DNA of 64,000 nt from Lactobacillus sp. CBA3605 (GCF_002970915.1 NZ_CP027190.1:1860001-1924000), one strand, 5' to 3'; positions 26,612 through 35,612 are shown, counted from the first letter of the stretch. The notes: generated from the letters alone by a model not told the origin. Made by a program: numbers and translations.

Positions 26612-26656
26612 TAAAAAGTAGCGGCTACGAGACCAAGTCCCGAAGCCGCTACTTTA
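26612..26656 (-). terminator. Terminator of the nrdHEF operon
   Basis: Stem AAAGTAGCGGCT (26615-26626) with AGCCGCTACTTT (26644-26655). On the minus strand it is followed by a T-rich tail. Confidence 0.88.
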
Positions 26657-26676
26657 CTGAACTTTAATGGTTTTAA

Positions 26677-27693
26677 TTAAAGTGAGTCGCCTGGTTCACC
26701 AATATCGTAATCAGTGTCTTGCATTGCTTCAACTTGGCCCAAACGATAGCCATTCCCAACTTGTGAGAAGAAGTCATGGTTTGACGTCCCAGTTGAAATA
26801 CCATTCATAACGACTGGGTTAACATCTTCAGCCGTATCTGGGAAGAGAGCATCTTGACCTAAGTTCATCAACGCCTTATTGGCATTGTAACGACTAAAGG
26901 TCAAAACTTCATCAGACCAGCCGATTTGATCGTAAACCAAATGAACATAATTTTCTTCATTTTCATAGAGTTTGTACAAGAAGTCGAACATCCAGTCTTT
27001 AAATTCAGCCTGGGCTTTTTCAGAACGATTCTTGAAGCCTAATTGGAATTTATAACCAATATAGGTACCATGGACACTTTCGTCCCGTAAAATTAATTTA
27101 ATAATTTCGGCAACGTTTGGTAATTGATTATGCCCCAAATAATAAAGTGGCGTGTAAAAGCCAGAGTAGAATAAGAAGGTTTCCAAGAAAACATTCGCGA
27201 CTTTTTGCTTTAATGGATCTTCATCGAAGTTATCATATAATTTATAAATCCATTTGGCTTTGTTTTGAAGATATTCTTCGCTGTCACTCCAGTCAAAGAT
27301 TTCGTTGATTTCATCAGGCGTATTTAACGTTTCAAAAATCGTTGAATAACTTTTAGCATGGACTGATTCCATGAACTGAATATTGTTTAGAACTGCTGTT
27401 TCATGGGGGGTCACAATGTGCCGACGTAGTGATTGTAGACCATCTTGTGATTGTAAGGTGTCCAGTAACGTTAAGCCACCAAAGACGTGACCGACAACCC
27501 AACGATGATCGTCATCTAAGTCGCGCCAGTCCGCGATATCATTTGAAACTGGAATTCGGGTATCTAACCAAAATTGTTCGGTTAATTTTTCCCAAGTACT
27601 TTTATCAATTGCATCTGAAACTTGATCCCAGTTAATAGCTTTGTAATTGCCATTGCTGAGTAACTTTTGGTAATATGCCAAGTCTGTTGCCAT
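26677..27693 (-). CDS. nrdF: Class Ib ribonucleoside-diphosphate reductase, beta subunit
   Basis: 338-residue helical protein that houses the dimetal centre and tyrosyl radical. Metal ligands are visible in MESVHAKSYS (Glu, His) and in RDESVHGTYIGYKFQ (Glu, His), with the helix FLETFLFYSGFY between. Length is typical. AGGAGGAC lies before the ATG at 27693. It ends the nrdHEF operon. NrdI, which activates the manganese form of NrdF, is not in this cluster and must be elsewhere if used. Confidence 0.96.
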   Translation of the reverse strand: MATDLAYYQKLLSNGNYKAINWDQVSDAIDKSTWEKLTEQFWLDTRIPVSNDIADWRDLDDDHRWVVGHVFGGLTLLDTLQSQDGLQSLRRHIVTPHETAVLNNIQFMESVHAKSYSTIFETLNTPDEINEIFDWSDSEEYLQNKAKWIYKLYDNFDEDPLKQKVANVFLETFLFYSGFYTPLYYLGHNQLPNVAEIIKLILRDESVHGTYIGYKFQLGFKNRSEKAQAEFKDWMFDFLYKLYENEENYVHLVYDQIGWSDEVLTFSRYNANKALMNLGQDALFPDTAEDVNPVVMNGISTGTSNHDFFSQVGNGYRLGQVEAMQDTDYDIGEPGDSL

Positions 27694-27722
27694 AGCGAGT
27701 GTCCTCCTAGAGATTTAGTGTG

Positions 27723-29888
27723 CTAAATGACGCAGCTTTCACATTCATTGACGCCAACTTCACCATCGTCATCCGTAAAGGTCCGGATATAGTAGATTGA
27801 CTTAATGCCTTTCCGGTAAGCATAATTCCGGAGGATGTTTAAGTCACGGGTCGTCATTTTGTCAGTCCGGCCGTCTTTCCATTCATATAAGCCGGCTGGA
27901 ATGGTTGAACGCATGAAGAGGGTTAAACTCATGCCTTGATCAACGTGTTGCTGAGCAGCGGCGTAAACATCAATGACTTTACGCATGTCAGTATCATAAG
28001 CAGACTTATAATAATCAATTGTATCATTAGATAGGTAAGGAGCGGGATAATAGATCTTACCAATTTTCTTTTCTTGGCGTTCTTCGACCCGATTGATGAT
28101 GGGATGCAAGCTAGCGGTCGTGTCATTAATGTAGGAAATCGAGCCATTTGGTGCAACGGCCATCCGGTTTTGATGGTATAAACCGTCGCGCATGACATCG
28201 GTTTTTAAGGCAGCCCAGTCAGCTTTAGTTGGAATGAAGATACCGTCAAACAAAGCCGCAGTTTTGGCAAATTTTGGTTGCCAAGCTTGGTCTAAGTACT
28301 TGTCAAAGTAAGTGCCGTCCGCATATTTTGATTTTTCGAAATTCACAAAAGTGGTATGGCGTTCACGAGCAATATCATTAGATGCTTTTAACGTCCAGTA
28401 GTTCAGCAATAAGAAGTAAATGTTAGTGAAGTCAACGGCTTCTTTGCTGCCATATTCCATCTGGTTCTTGGCGAAGAAGGCGTGTAAACCCATGGCGCCC
28501 AAACCGATGGTGTGCGCTTGATGGTTCCCTTTTTGAATAGAAGGCACAACATCCACGTTGGAATTGTCAGTAACAAAGGTTAAAGCTCGGACCATTGCGG
28601 CGACGGAATGACCAAAGTCGGGTGATTGCATCAAGTTCACAATATTAGTTGAGCCTAAGTTACAACTAATATCGGTCCCCATTTTCTCGTATTCTTGTTG
28701 ATCGTTAATGAGTGAGGGCGTTTGGACCTGCATGACTTCAGAGCAAAGGTTACTCATAACGATTTTGCCGTCAATTGGGTTGGCCCGGTTAGCCGTATCA
28801 ATATTAACGACGTAAGGATAGCCAGATTCTTGTTGTAACTTACTGATTTCGTTTTCAAGATCACGGGCCTTGAGCTTAGTCTTTTTGATGTTAGGATTCT
28901 TGACCATGTTGTCGTATTCTTTAGTAATATCAACATAGGAGAATGGCACGCCATATTCGCGTTCGACACCGTAAGGGCTGAATAAATACATATCGGCATC
29001 TGCTTTAAGGAGTTCATAAAATTTATCAGGTACCGTTACGCCAAGGGAAAGCGTCTTTAAACGGATTTTTTCATCAGCATTTTCTTTCTTAGCAGATAGG
29101 AAGGCAATAATATCTGGGTGGAAAACACTGAGGTAAACGACACCGGCCCCTTGGCGTTGGCCAAGTTGGTTGGAATAAGAAAAACTGTCTTCCAATAACT
29201 TCATGACAGGAACGACACCACTAGCAGCACCATCAATGTGCTTGATTGGATCACCAGCGCCACGTAAATTACTTAAGTTGATGCCGACCCCGCCACCAAT
29301 TCGTGATAATTGGAGGGCCGAGTTAATCGTTCGGCCAATGGCATTCATGTCATCGGTTGATTGGATTAAGAAACAAGAGATTAGTTCACCACGCCGTGCA
29401 CGCCCGGCATTTAAAAAGCTCGGCGTTGCGGGTTGGTAACGTTGATGGACGATTTCGTCGGCTAAGTTTAATGCCAATTGTTCGTCGCCATCGGCAAAGT
29501 ACAAGGCATTCATAGCAACCCGGTCGATAAAGTTTTCTAAGTAATAGTCGCCATCGTCAGTCTTTAGGGCATACTGTGCGTAGAATTTATAAGCAGCCAT
29601 AAACGTTTTGAATTTAAAATCTTGAGTCTGCAAATAAGCGTATAATTTTTCGATAAAACTAAAGTCATATTTTTCAATGAAACCAGTTTCTAAGTAGTCA
29701 TGGTCTAATAAATAGTCAAAACGCGCTTTGAGACTGGCAAATTGTTTCGTGTTAGGCCGGACGTTTTGTGCCAGAAAGGCCGCTAAGGCATCCTGATCTT
29801 TGTTCAAAGGAATCTGATTGTTGATTGGAATATTGATTTCGTTATTTAAATCATAATAGGTAACATCTTTTAAGTCCTTCAGGCTCAT
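27723..29888 (-). CDS. nrdE: Class Ib ribonucleoside-diphosphate reductase, alpha subunit
   Basis: 721-residue catalytic subunit that reduces ribonucleoside diphosphates to deoxy forms. Landmarks: the N-terminal Cys in ELISCFLIQSTDDM, the loop ISRIGGGVGINLSNLRG (given as RIGGGVGINLS), the active-site NLCSEVMQ, and the C-terminal CESCVI pair that is re-reduced by NrdH. The class Ib form lacks the N-terminal ATP cone found in class Ia. The ATG at 29888 follows AGAGGA. It lies 29 bp before nrdF. Confidence 0.96.
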   Translation of the reverse strand: MSLKDLKDVTYYDLNNEINIPINNQIPLNKDQDALAAFLAQNVRPNTKQFASLKARFDYLLDHDYLETGFIEKYDFSFIEKLYAYLQTQDFKFKTFMAAYKFYAQYALKTDDGDYYLENFIDRVAMNALYFADGDEQLALNLADEIVHQRYQPATPSFLNAGRARRGELISCFLIQSTDDMNAIGRTINSALQLSRIGGGVGINLSNLRGAGDPIKHIDGAASGVVPVMKLLEDSFSYSNQLGQRQGAGVVYLSVFHPDIIAFLSAKKENADEKIRLKTLSLGVTVPDKFYELLKADADMYLFSPYGVEREYGVPFSYVDITKEYDNMVKNPNIKKTKLKARDLENEISKLQQESGYPYVVNIDTANRANPIDGKIVMSNLCSEVMQVQTPSLINDQQEYEKMGTDISCNLGSTNIVNLMQSPDFGHSVAAMVRALTFVTDNSNVDVVPSIQKGNHQAHTIGLGAMGLHAFFAKNQMEYGSKEAVDFTNIYFLLLNYWTLKASNDIARERHTTFVNFEKSKYADGTYFDKYLDQAWQPKFAKTAALFDGIFIPTKADWAALKTDVMRDGLYHQNRMAVAPNGSISYINDTTASLHPIINRVEERQEKKIGKIYYPAPYLSNDTIDYYKSAYDTDMRKVIDVYAAAQQHVDQGMSLTLFMRSTIPAGLYEWKDGRTDKMTTRDLNILRNYAYRKGIKSIYYIRTFTDDDGEVGVNECESCVI

Positions 29889-29936
29889 AGGGGTTCCTCT
29901 TTCTTTTAAAATAATTAAATGCTGGCTAAAATGGAC

Positions 29937-29972
29937 GACCCACAATCAATAGGGAACTAGTGATTGTGGGTC
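29937..29972 (-). other. Hairpin between nrdH and nrdE
   Basis: A 12-bp perfect stem GACCCACAATCA (29937-29948) with its complement (29961-29972), loop of 12. On the minus strand no T run follows directly, so it is more likely an RNA-processing or stability element, or a weak attenuator setting NrdH above NrdEF levels. Confidence 0.6.
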
Positions 29973-30023
29973 GGTTTTAAAAAGTGGTGTTAATTCGGTT
30001 TAAAGACACAAAAATAAACGGTG

Positions 30024-30254
30024 TTAGACAGCTAATTGTTTTAGTTCGTCAGGACGGAAGCCGGCAATGCTACTTTCGCCATTGATTTCAACGACGGGCA
30101 CGGCTTGGAATCCTTGGTCCTTTAAATAGTCAACGTATTCAGGATTGAGGTTAATATTTTTTTCTTCAAATGCAATATTGTGTGCGGTCAAAAACTTCTT
30201 AGTCATCTTGCATTGCATACAATTGTTTTTCGTAAATACAGTTACTTTTTTCAT
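30024..30254 (-). CDS. nrdH: Glutaredoxin-like protein NrdH
   Basis: 76-residue thioredoxin-fold protein with CMQC active site (Cys12 and Cys15) and the cis-Pro in FQAVPVVEING. It carries electrons from thioredoxin reductase to NrdE. It is the first gene of the operon, under two NrdR-like boxes. Confidence 0.95.
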   Translation of the reverse strand: MKKVTVFTKNNCMQCKMTKKFLTAHNIAFEEKNINLNPEYVDYLKDQGFQAVPVVEINGESSIAGFRPDELKQLAV

Positions 30255-30290
30255 TTCAAATCACCCTTAATTCGTTTAATCGATAAATTT

Positions 30291-30296
30291 AGTATA
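30291..30296 (-). promoter_or_regulatory. -10 element of the nrdHEF promoter
   Basis: TATACT on the minus strand. No strong -35; the expected position (about 30314-30319) reads ATTGTA. The NrdR-like boxes lie just upstream. Confidence 0.5.
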
Positions 30297-30325
30297 CAAC
30301 AAGCTAGGGAAAATACAATCAAAAA

Positions 30326-30373
30326 ACACAACATCTCGTGGATGAAAAAGAATCAAACCACAAGGTGTTGTGT
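30326..30373 (-). promoter_or_regulatory. Pair of NrdR boxes upstream of nrdHEF
   Basis: Two 16-bp imperfect palindromes: on the plus strand ACACAACATCTCGTGG (30326-30341) and CCACAAGGTGTTGTGT (30358-30373), separated by 16 bp. Each resembles the NrdR consensus ACACWATATMTWGTGT, and the one-turn-and-a-half gap (centres 32 bp apart) is what NrdR needs. NrdR is an ATP/dATP-sensing repressor of ribonucleotide reductase genes. The boxes are mirror images of each other. Confidence 0.82.
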
Positions 30374-30415
30374 TAGGGCCGGCATTTAATCGCCATTTAA
30401 ATTTATTTAAAATAA

Positions 30416-30445
30416 TTGTCGTTATTTCGTGGAATCAGGTATCAT
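30416..30445 (+). promoter_or_regulatory. Promoter of the methyltransferase-tadA operon
   Basis: -35 TTGTCG (30416-30421), 18 bp, -10 TATCAT (30440-30445). It is divergent from nrdHEF. Confidence 0.65.
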
Positions 30446-30476
30446 AGACGTAGCCTAAAAATTAGAGGAAAAAATT

Positions 30477-31097
30477 ATGACCAACTATTATTATACACAC
30501 AATCCAGATATTGTGCATGCTGAAAAACAATGGAATTTTGAAATTTTTGCCCATCAGTTTAAATTTACGACCGACAATGGTGTTTTCTCCAAGCGGACCG
30601 TGGATTATGGGTCACGAACGTTATTGGCGGCTTTTAATCCAACCGATTTACCAGCTGGAAATATTTTAGATTTAGGGACTGGTTACGGTCCGATTGGGTT
30701 GGCTTTAGCCTACCAATCACCACAACGGACCGTTGATATGGTTGATGTGAATGAGCTAGCGCTAAGCTTGGCTCGTCAAAATGCCGCTTTAAATCAATTG
30801 ACAAATGTTAACGTGTTTACTTCTGATTGTTATGAGCAAGTGACTACGACTAATTATGCGGCGATTGTGACTAATCCCCCCGTGCGTGCTGGTAAAACGG
30901 TTGTTGCGGCAATGTTGACTGGCGCTTTGGCGCATTTAGTCACGGGTGGGACCTTAACGGTGGTTTTACAAAAAAAGCAAGGGGCGCCTTCAGCCAAAAA
31001 GATAATGACGGCGACTTTTGGTAACTGTACGATTATTAAGAAAGACAAAGGCTACTATATTTTACAAAGTGTAAAGGAGGGATCACTTGATCGCTAG
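30477..31097 (+). CDS. Class I SAM-dependent methyltransferase, RsmC-like
   Basis: 206 residues. A Rossmann methyltransferase with motif I NILDLGTGYGPIGLALA and the N6/N2-type catalytic motif TNPPVRAGK (NPPxR), followed by ILQKKQGAPSAKK. This pattern matches single-domain RsmC relatives (YbxB type), which methylate guanine N2 of 16S rRNA in better-studied species. The exact target here is inferred. It overlaps tadA by 11 bases, so the two are translationally coupled. Confidence 0.85.
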   Translation: MTNYYYTHNPDIVHAEKQWNFEIFAHQFKFTTDNGVFSKRTVDYGSRTLLAAFNPTDLPAGNILDLGTGYGPIGLALAYQSPQRTVDMVDVNELALSLARQNAALNQLTNVNVFTSDCYEQVTTTNYAAIVTNPPVRAGKTVVAAMLTGALAHLVTGGTLTVVLQKKQGAPSAKKIMTATFGNCTIIKKDKGYYILQSVKEGSLDR

Positions 31098-31593
31098 TGA
31101 ATCAGAAAAATGGATGTTAGAAGCTTTACATGAGGCCAAGTTAGCTAGTCTAATTGGTGAAGTACCGATTGGAGCCGTAATTGTGCACGATGGTGAAATT
31201 ATTGGTCGGGGACATAATCTTCGTGAACATGGTCAAGATGCCACGTTACATGCTGAAATCATGGCGATTCAAGAAGCCTGCGAATATTTACACAGTTGGC
31301 GCTTGGAAGACTGTCAGATTTATGTCACGTTAGAACCGTGTATCATGTGTAGCGGCGCCATTTTAAATGCGCGGATTCCAGAACTCTATTATGGCGCCCG
31401 TGACCCTAAGGCGGGTGCCGTTCATAGTTTGTATCATTTAATGGCTGATGACCGGTTGAACCATCAAGTGGCAGTGCATGAACGGATTTTGCCACGGCCT
31501 GCAGGTGAGTTATTAGAAAACTTTTTCCGGGATATTCGCAAACGCCAAAAGGCTGCTAAAAAGGCGCGTCGTCAAGCGACTGAAAAAAATTAA
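31087..31593 (+). CDS. tadA: tRNA-specific adenosine deaminase
   Basis: 168 residues. It converts A34 to inosine in the anticodon of tRNA-Arg(ACG). Zinc and catalytic residues are His55 and Glu57 in HAEIMAIQ, and Cys85 and Cys88 in LEPCIMCSG. The basic C-terminal tail is typical of Gram-positive TadA. The TTG at 31087 has AAAGGAGG upstream and overlaps the methyltransferase end. The neighbouring SRP RNA and dnaX are in the order seen in Bacillus. Confidence 0.95.
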   Translation: MIASESEKWMLEALHEAKLASLIGEVPIGAVIVHDGEIIGRGHNLREHGQDATLHAEIMAIQEACEYLHSWRLEDCQIYVTLEPCIMCSGAILNARIPELYYGARDPKAGAVHSLYHLMADDRLNHQVAVHERILPRPAGELLENFFRDIRKRQKAAKKARRQATEKN

Positions 31594-31639
31594 GCGGATG
31601 GCTAGCATTCTGTGCTTAAATCATGTATTATAGTATTTG

Positions 31640-31732
31640 CCGCAAGGCCTTAAGGCAAGGGTGGATTTACGAATCGTGTCAGGTCCGGAAGGAAGCAGCA
31701 CTAAGTTTGCTTCATCTTGTGCCTTAAGTTTT
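31640..31732 (+). ncRNA. ffs: Small signal recognition particle RNA (4.5S-like)
   Basis: The SRP core is unmistakable: GTCAGGTCCGGAAGGAAGCA (31678-31697), with the GGAA tetraloop region and the asymmetric loop that binds Ffh. The outer stem pairs CTTAAGGCAAG (31649-31659) with CTTGTGCCTTAAG (31716-31728). The length, about 90 nt, shows the short bacterial type without an Alu domain. A TATTAT at 31626-31631 is a likely -10. Exact ends are estimated. Confidence 0.93.
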
Positions 31733-31745
31733 TATGAAATGTAAC

Positions 31746-31776
31746 AGCTCTTAGCCATTCGGTTGAGAGCTTTTTA
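31746..31776 (+). terminator. Terminator after the SRP RNA
   Basis: AGCTCTTAGCC (31746-31756) pairs with GGTTGAGAGCT (31761-31771), loop of four, then TTTTTA. Confidence 0.85.
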
Positions 31777-31833
31777 TTTAAATTAATGTTGTTATGAATT
31801 GAGCCAGTTGGCTAGTGAGAGAGGAAGATTCGC

Positions 31834-33531
31834 ATGTATCGGGCATTATATCGGGTGTGGCGACCACAACGGTTTGACGAAATCGTCGGTCAACAGATGA
31901 TTACGCAAACGCTAAAAAATGCGATCATGACCCACCAAACGAGTCATGCGTATTTGTTCACCGGACCACGAGGCACTGGGAAAACATCCGCGGCTAAGAT
32001 TTTTTCAAAGGCGATTAACTGTCATCATTTGGTTGATGGTGAGCCTTGTAATCAATGTGAAACATGTGTGGCAACGACTAAAGGTCAATTAAATGATGTC
32101 ATTGAAATTGATGCGGCTTCTAATAATGGGGTCGAAGAAATTCGAGATATTCGGGATAAAGCTAAATATGCGCCCACACAAGCAGATTATAAGGTTTATA
32201 TCATTGATGAAGTGCATATGTTATCGACCGGCGCATTCAATGCCTTGTTAAAAACGTTAGAAGAACCACCGGCTAACGTGATTTTTATTTTAGCCACCAC
32301 GGAACCTCACAAGATTCCGTTGACGATTATTTCGCGGACACAACGGTTTGATTTTCGGCGAATTACCGCTAAAGATAGCTATGACCGGATGGTTTATATT
32401 TTAGATCAAAAGCAAGTGACCTATGATGAAAAAGCGTTGCGGGTCATTGCGCAAGCCGCTGAAGGTGGGATGCGAGATGCGTTGAGTATTTTGGATCAAG
32501 TGATTTCTTTTGGCGATAACACGGTCACCTTGGACGACGCCTTGATGGTTACGGGTAGTGTGACCAAGACATTGATTGCAGATTATGTTGAAGCGGTGAC
32601 CAGTCAACAAACTAAGCCAGCGTTGGAAACTATGCGTCAAATCTTACAAGCTGGTAAAGATGCGAATCGCTTTATTGAAGATTTGATTAGTTACACGCGA
32701 GATGTGTTACTCTATCAACAAGCACCTGAAATGGTCGATAGTGTGGCGATGGGCGAAAGTGATGATCGGTTCCAAGCCTTTGCCAAGCAAATTGATGCGG
32801 AAGTCTTGTATCAGATGATCAAAACGTTAAACGATATTCAACAACAGATGCGTTTTACAACCCATCCGGATGTTTATCTAGAAGTCTTAACCGTTAAGCT
32901 AGCACAGTTAACGCCCGCAACTGGGGGGCAAGTTGCCCCCGTTGCCGTGGGGCAAGATGATCCGACAATTCAGCAATTAACCACGAAAGTCGATCAGCTG
33001 CAAACTGAATTAACGACGCTTAAGGCCCAAGGTATCGCGACTAATCAGAGCCAACCGAAGCGAGTTAAGCAGACGGCTAATAATGGCCCAGCGGTTAAAA
33101 AAGTGAACGTTAGTCAAATTTATCCGATTTTAGGTGCGGCAACCAAAGCTGATTTGCTTAAGATTCGCGAGATATGGTCAGATTTAATGAATATTTTAAG
33201 TGTGACGCAACGTGCATTAATGCACGTTTCAAAGCCGGTCGCTGCCAGTGATGAAGGTGTCGTGGTTGCATTTGACTATGCCTTTTTATATCAAAAAGCG
33301 ATTGATGATCAAGTCTTGATGGATGCTTTAAGCAATGGCTTAACTCGGCTGATGGGGTCGGCGCCAAAAGTTGTCTGTGTCCCAGAAGAACAGTGGCCGC
33401 AGCTACGTAAGGATTACTTAGCGACTCATCAGCCGGATGGGGACGCAGCACCAACTAAGCCGAAGCAACCGGCCGTGGTGGCCCAAGCTGAAGCGATGTT
33501 TAGTGGTATTGTCGAAGTTAAAGCAGATTAA
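31834..33531 (+). CDS. dnaX: DNA polymerase III subunits gamma and tau
   Basis: 565-residue clamp-loader ATPase. Walker A is GPRGTGKTSAAKIF, the zinc module has Cys in CHHLVDGEPCNQCETC, and Walker B/SRC motifs are IIDEVHML and ISRTQRFDF. The C-terminal tau part (from about 380) is variable and Gln/Thr-rich. AGAGGAAG precedes the ATG. The order dnaX-ybaB-recR is the classic conserved cluster. I see no slippery site in the right frame for a programmed gamma product. Confidence 0.96.
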   Translation: MYRALYRVWRPQRFDEIVGQQMITQTLKNAIMTHQTSHAYLFTGPRGTGKTSAAKIFSKAINCHHLVDGEPCNQCETCVATTKGQLNDVIEIDAASNNGVEEIRDIRDKAKYAPTQADYKVYIIDEVHMLSTGAFNALLKTLEEPPANVIFILATTEPHKIPLTIISRTQRFDFRRITAKDSYDRMVYILDQKQVTYDEKALRVIAQAAEGGMRDALSILDQVISFGDNTVTLDDALMVTGSVTKTLIADYVEAVTSQQTKPALETMRQILQAGKDANRFIEDLISYTRDVLLYQQAPEMVDSVAMGESDDRFQAFAKQIDAEVLYQMIKTLNDIQQQMRFTTHPDVYLEVLTVKLAQLTPATGGQVAPVAVGQDDPTIQQLTTKVDQLQTELTTLKAQGIATNQSQPKRVKQTANNGPAVKKVNVSQIYPILGAATKADLLKIREIWSDLMNILSVTQRALMHVSKPVAASDEGVVVAFDYAFLYQKAIDDQVLMDALSNGLTRLMGSAPKVVCVPEEQWPQLRKDYLATHQPDGDAAPTKPKQPAVVAQAEAMFSGIVEVKAD

Positions 33532-33554
33532 AAATTGAAGGGAATTGATGAATA

Positions 33555-33863
33555 ATGATGCGTGGTATGGGTAATATGCAAAATATGATGAAACAAATGA
33601 AGAAAATGCAACAGGATATGTCCGTTGAACAAGCGGCTTTAAACGAAGCAACTTTTACGGGTAGTGCGCCGGATGAGATGGTTAAAGTCACCTTTACTGG
33701 TGATAAGAAAATGCAAGATATTACGATTAATCCTGCCGCCGTTGATCCTGATGACGTGGATATGTTACAAGATTTGGTTTTGACTGCGGTGAATGATGCG
33801 TTAGCCCAAGTTGATGCACAAACACAAAGTACGATGGGCAAGTATACCAAGGGCTTGCAGTAG
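33555..33863 (+). CDS. YbaB/EbfC family nucleoid-associated protein
   Basis: 102 residues; Met-rich N-terminus ([18 protein letters not shown]), then the family core [22 protein letters not shown] in order and [20 protein letters not shown]. Homologues bind DNA as dimers and affect nucleoid structure and RecR-linked repair. Two ATGs (33555, 33558) are both possible; GAAGGGA lies 11-14 nt upstream. Between dnaX and recR. Confidence 0.94.
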   Translation: MMRGMGNMQNMMKQMKKMQQDMSVEQAALNEATFTGSAPDEMVKVTFTGDKKMQDITINPAAVDPDDVDMLQDLVLTAVNDALAQVDAQTQSTMGKYTKGLQ

Positions 33864-33889
33864 TCACGAACGGGTAGTGAGGTAAGCAA

Positions 33890-34489
33890 ATGCAATATCC
33901 AGAACCAATTGCAAAGTTAATCGATAGTTATATGAAATTACCGGGTATTGGTGGTAAGACGGCGACTCGCTTAGCCTTTTACACCATTGATATGGACGGT
34001 GATGACGTCACTGAGTTTGCGAAAGCCTTAGTGGCTGCAAAACGTGATTTACATTTTTGCAGTATTTGTGGCAATATCACGGAAGATGACCCCTGTGTGA
34101 TTTGTAAAGATAAATCGCGTGATCAAAGTGCTGTTTTGGTGGTCGAAGAGGCCAAAGATGTGATGGCTATGGAAAAAATCAAAGAATATCAAGGCTTATA
34201 TCATGTTTTACATGGCGTTTTATCACCAGTTGATGGTAAGGGGCCCGAAGATATTAATATTGCGAGCTTGCTAAAACGGCTCCAACAAAATGAAGCGATT
34301 AAAGAGGTCATCATTGCGACCAATGCCACGCCTGAAGGTGAAGCGACAGCCATGTATATCTCGCGGCTCGTTAAGCCAGCTGGGATTAAGGTAACGCGGT
34401 TAGCGCACGGTTTATCTGTCGGTAGTGATATCCAATACGCGGACGAGATGACGCTCTTTAAGGCCGTTGAAGGCCGGCAAGAAATGTAA
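33890..34489 (+). CDS. recR: Recombination mediator protein RecR
   Basis: 199 residues. It helps load RecA with RecO/RecF. The N-terminal helix-hairpin-helix ([15 protein letters not shown]) is followed by a C4 zinc finger ([16 protein letters not shown]) and a Toprim domain with [13 protein letters not shown] and [13 protein letters not shown]. Length is normal. The next gene begins directly at its stop codon. Confidence 0.97.
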   Translation: MQYPEPIAKLIDSYMKLPGIGGKTATRLAFYTIDMDGDDVTEFAKALVAAKRDLHFCSICGNITEDDPCVICKDKSRDQSAVLVVEEAKDVMAMEKIKEYQGLYHVLHGVLSPVDGKGPEDINIASLLKRLQQNEAIKEVIIATNATPEGEATAMYISRLVKPAGIKVTRLAHGLSVGSDIQYADEMTLFKAVEGRQEM

Positions 34490-34756
34490 GTGGGGGTGAA
34501 ACTAATTTTTAAGCGACGACAAAAAATTAAGCACCCCAAGGCAACGTATGATCAACAGTTATTGACGTTACTCAATGCTGCCAAAGTTGATTGGGATCGT
34601 GCGAAGCAAAATGAAAAAGCGATTTATGATAACAATACGAGTGAATTAGTGACCCAAACAGTATTGGCACGTGCCAAGTATTTATACTTGTACCGTGAAG
34701 CGCGCCGGCGCCAAGTTCATGGCAATCAAATTCAACGTTCAGTCATTGATAAATAG
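34490..34756 (+). CDS. DUF2508 family protein (YaaL-like)
   Basis: 88-residue basic, helical protein of unknown function. YaaL of Bacillus is likewise encoded right after recR, which supports the call more than any motif. The frame opens with GTG at 34490 and a second GTG at 34496 gives an 86-residue form starting MKLIFKRR; GTGGGGG precedes the latter, so the start is uncertain. A possible terminator follows. Confidence 0.78.
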   Translation: MGVKLIFKRRQKIKHPKATYDQQLLTLLNAAKVDWDRAKQNEKAIYDNNTSELVTQTVLARAKYLYLYREARRRQVHGNQIQRSVIDK

Positions 34757-34768
34757 GATTAGACTTAA

Positions 34769-34800
34769 GGCGGTACGTTTTTTAACGTAGCGCTTTTTAG
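34769..34800 (+). terminator. Probable terminator after the recR cluster
   Basis: AGGCGGTACG and CGTAGCGCTT form a ten-pair stem with one central mismatch, followed by TTTTTAG. Weaker than the others in this window. Confidence 0.6.
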
Positions 34801-34883
34801 TTACAATGAAGCAAAAAACACAATTGATAGTGGTTAATGCAGTGAAATAAAGCTTTTAAATACCCTCACTAGTGGTGAACGCA

Positions 34884-34913
34884 TTAGACATGTTTGCCAC
34901 AATCAAGTACAAT
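34884..34913 (+). promoter_or_regulatory. Promoter of the tmk operon
   Basis: -35 TTAGAC (34884-34889), 18 bp, -10 TACAAT (34908-34913). Confidence 0.6.
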
Positions 34914-34949
34914 TATGACAATATGGATTATTAGATGGGATTGGGAATT

Positions 34950-35612
34950 GTGACAGGAAAGTTAGTAACCTTTGAAGGGCCCGATGGTGCTGGTAAGACT
35001 TCAGCATTGACAGCATTAGTTGCCAAGATAGCCCCGCAACTAGGCGATCAATTGGTCGTTACGCGGGAACCAGGTGGCAATCAAATTTCAGAAGCGATTC
35101 GAAAAATCATTTTGGATCGCCATAATACGGCGATGGATGACCGGACTGAAGCCTTATTGTACGCAGCGGCTCGGCGCCAACATTTGGTGCAAAAAATTCT
35201 ACCAGCTTTAGCCCAAGATAAGTTGGTATTGTGTGATCGGTTTATCGACAGCTCAATTGCCTATCAAGGTGCGGGGCGGGGGATTGGTGAACAAGCCGTC
35301 GAAGAGATGAATCAATTTGCTACGGCAGGATTAACGCCTGATTTGACTTTGTATTTTGATGTTGATGCGGCGGTTGGGTTGCAGCGCATTCAAACGCATC
35401 GCCAAAATGAGATTAATCGCTTAGATGTGGAAGCCTTGAGCTTTCATCAACGAGTACAGGCTGCTTACCTACAGCTGTTAGCTCAGTATCCAGCGCGGAT
35501 TAAGCGAGTAGATGCAAGTCAACCGTTAGCGCAAGTTGTCACACAAGCCCTACAGATTATGACAACACAATTACCACAATATTTTACCACTGAGGGGAAG
35601 TCGAAATTATGA
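34950..35612 (+). CDS. tmk: Thymidylate kinase
   Basis: 220 residues. It phosphorylates dTMP to dTDP. The P-loop is FEGPDGAGKTSAL, the DRX motif is CDRFIDSSIAYQGAGRG, and the LID Arg residues are near QRIQTHRQNEINRLD. The GTG at 34950 gives the usual N-terminus (TGKLVTFEG) with GATGGGA upstream; ATG 34935 would add five residues and has no obvious site. It starts the tmk-darA-holB-yabA-rsmI operon, the Bacillus order, and its stop overlaps the darA start. Confidence 0.93.
   Translation: MTGKLVTFEGPDGAGKTSALTALVAKIAPQLGDQLVVTREPGGNQISEAIRKIILDRHNTAMDDRTEALLYAAARRQHLVQKILPALAQDKLVLCDRFIDSSIAYQGAGRGIGEQAVEEMNQFATAGLTPDLTLYFDVDAAVGLQRIQTHRQNEINRLDVEALSFHQRVQAAYLQLLAQYPARIKRVDASQPLAQVVTQALQIMTTQLPQYFTTEGKSKL

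Noticed and set aside
33093..33104. A6G run in dnaX as a possible programmed -1 frameshift site
   Set aside because: The codon phase is AAA AAA G, not A AAA AAG as needed for the known dnaX slip, and no stimulating hairpin is obvious.
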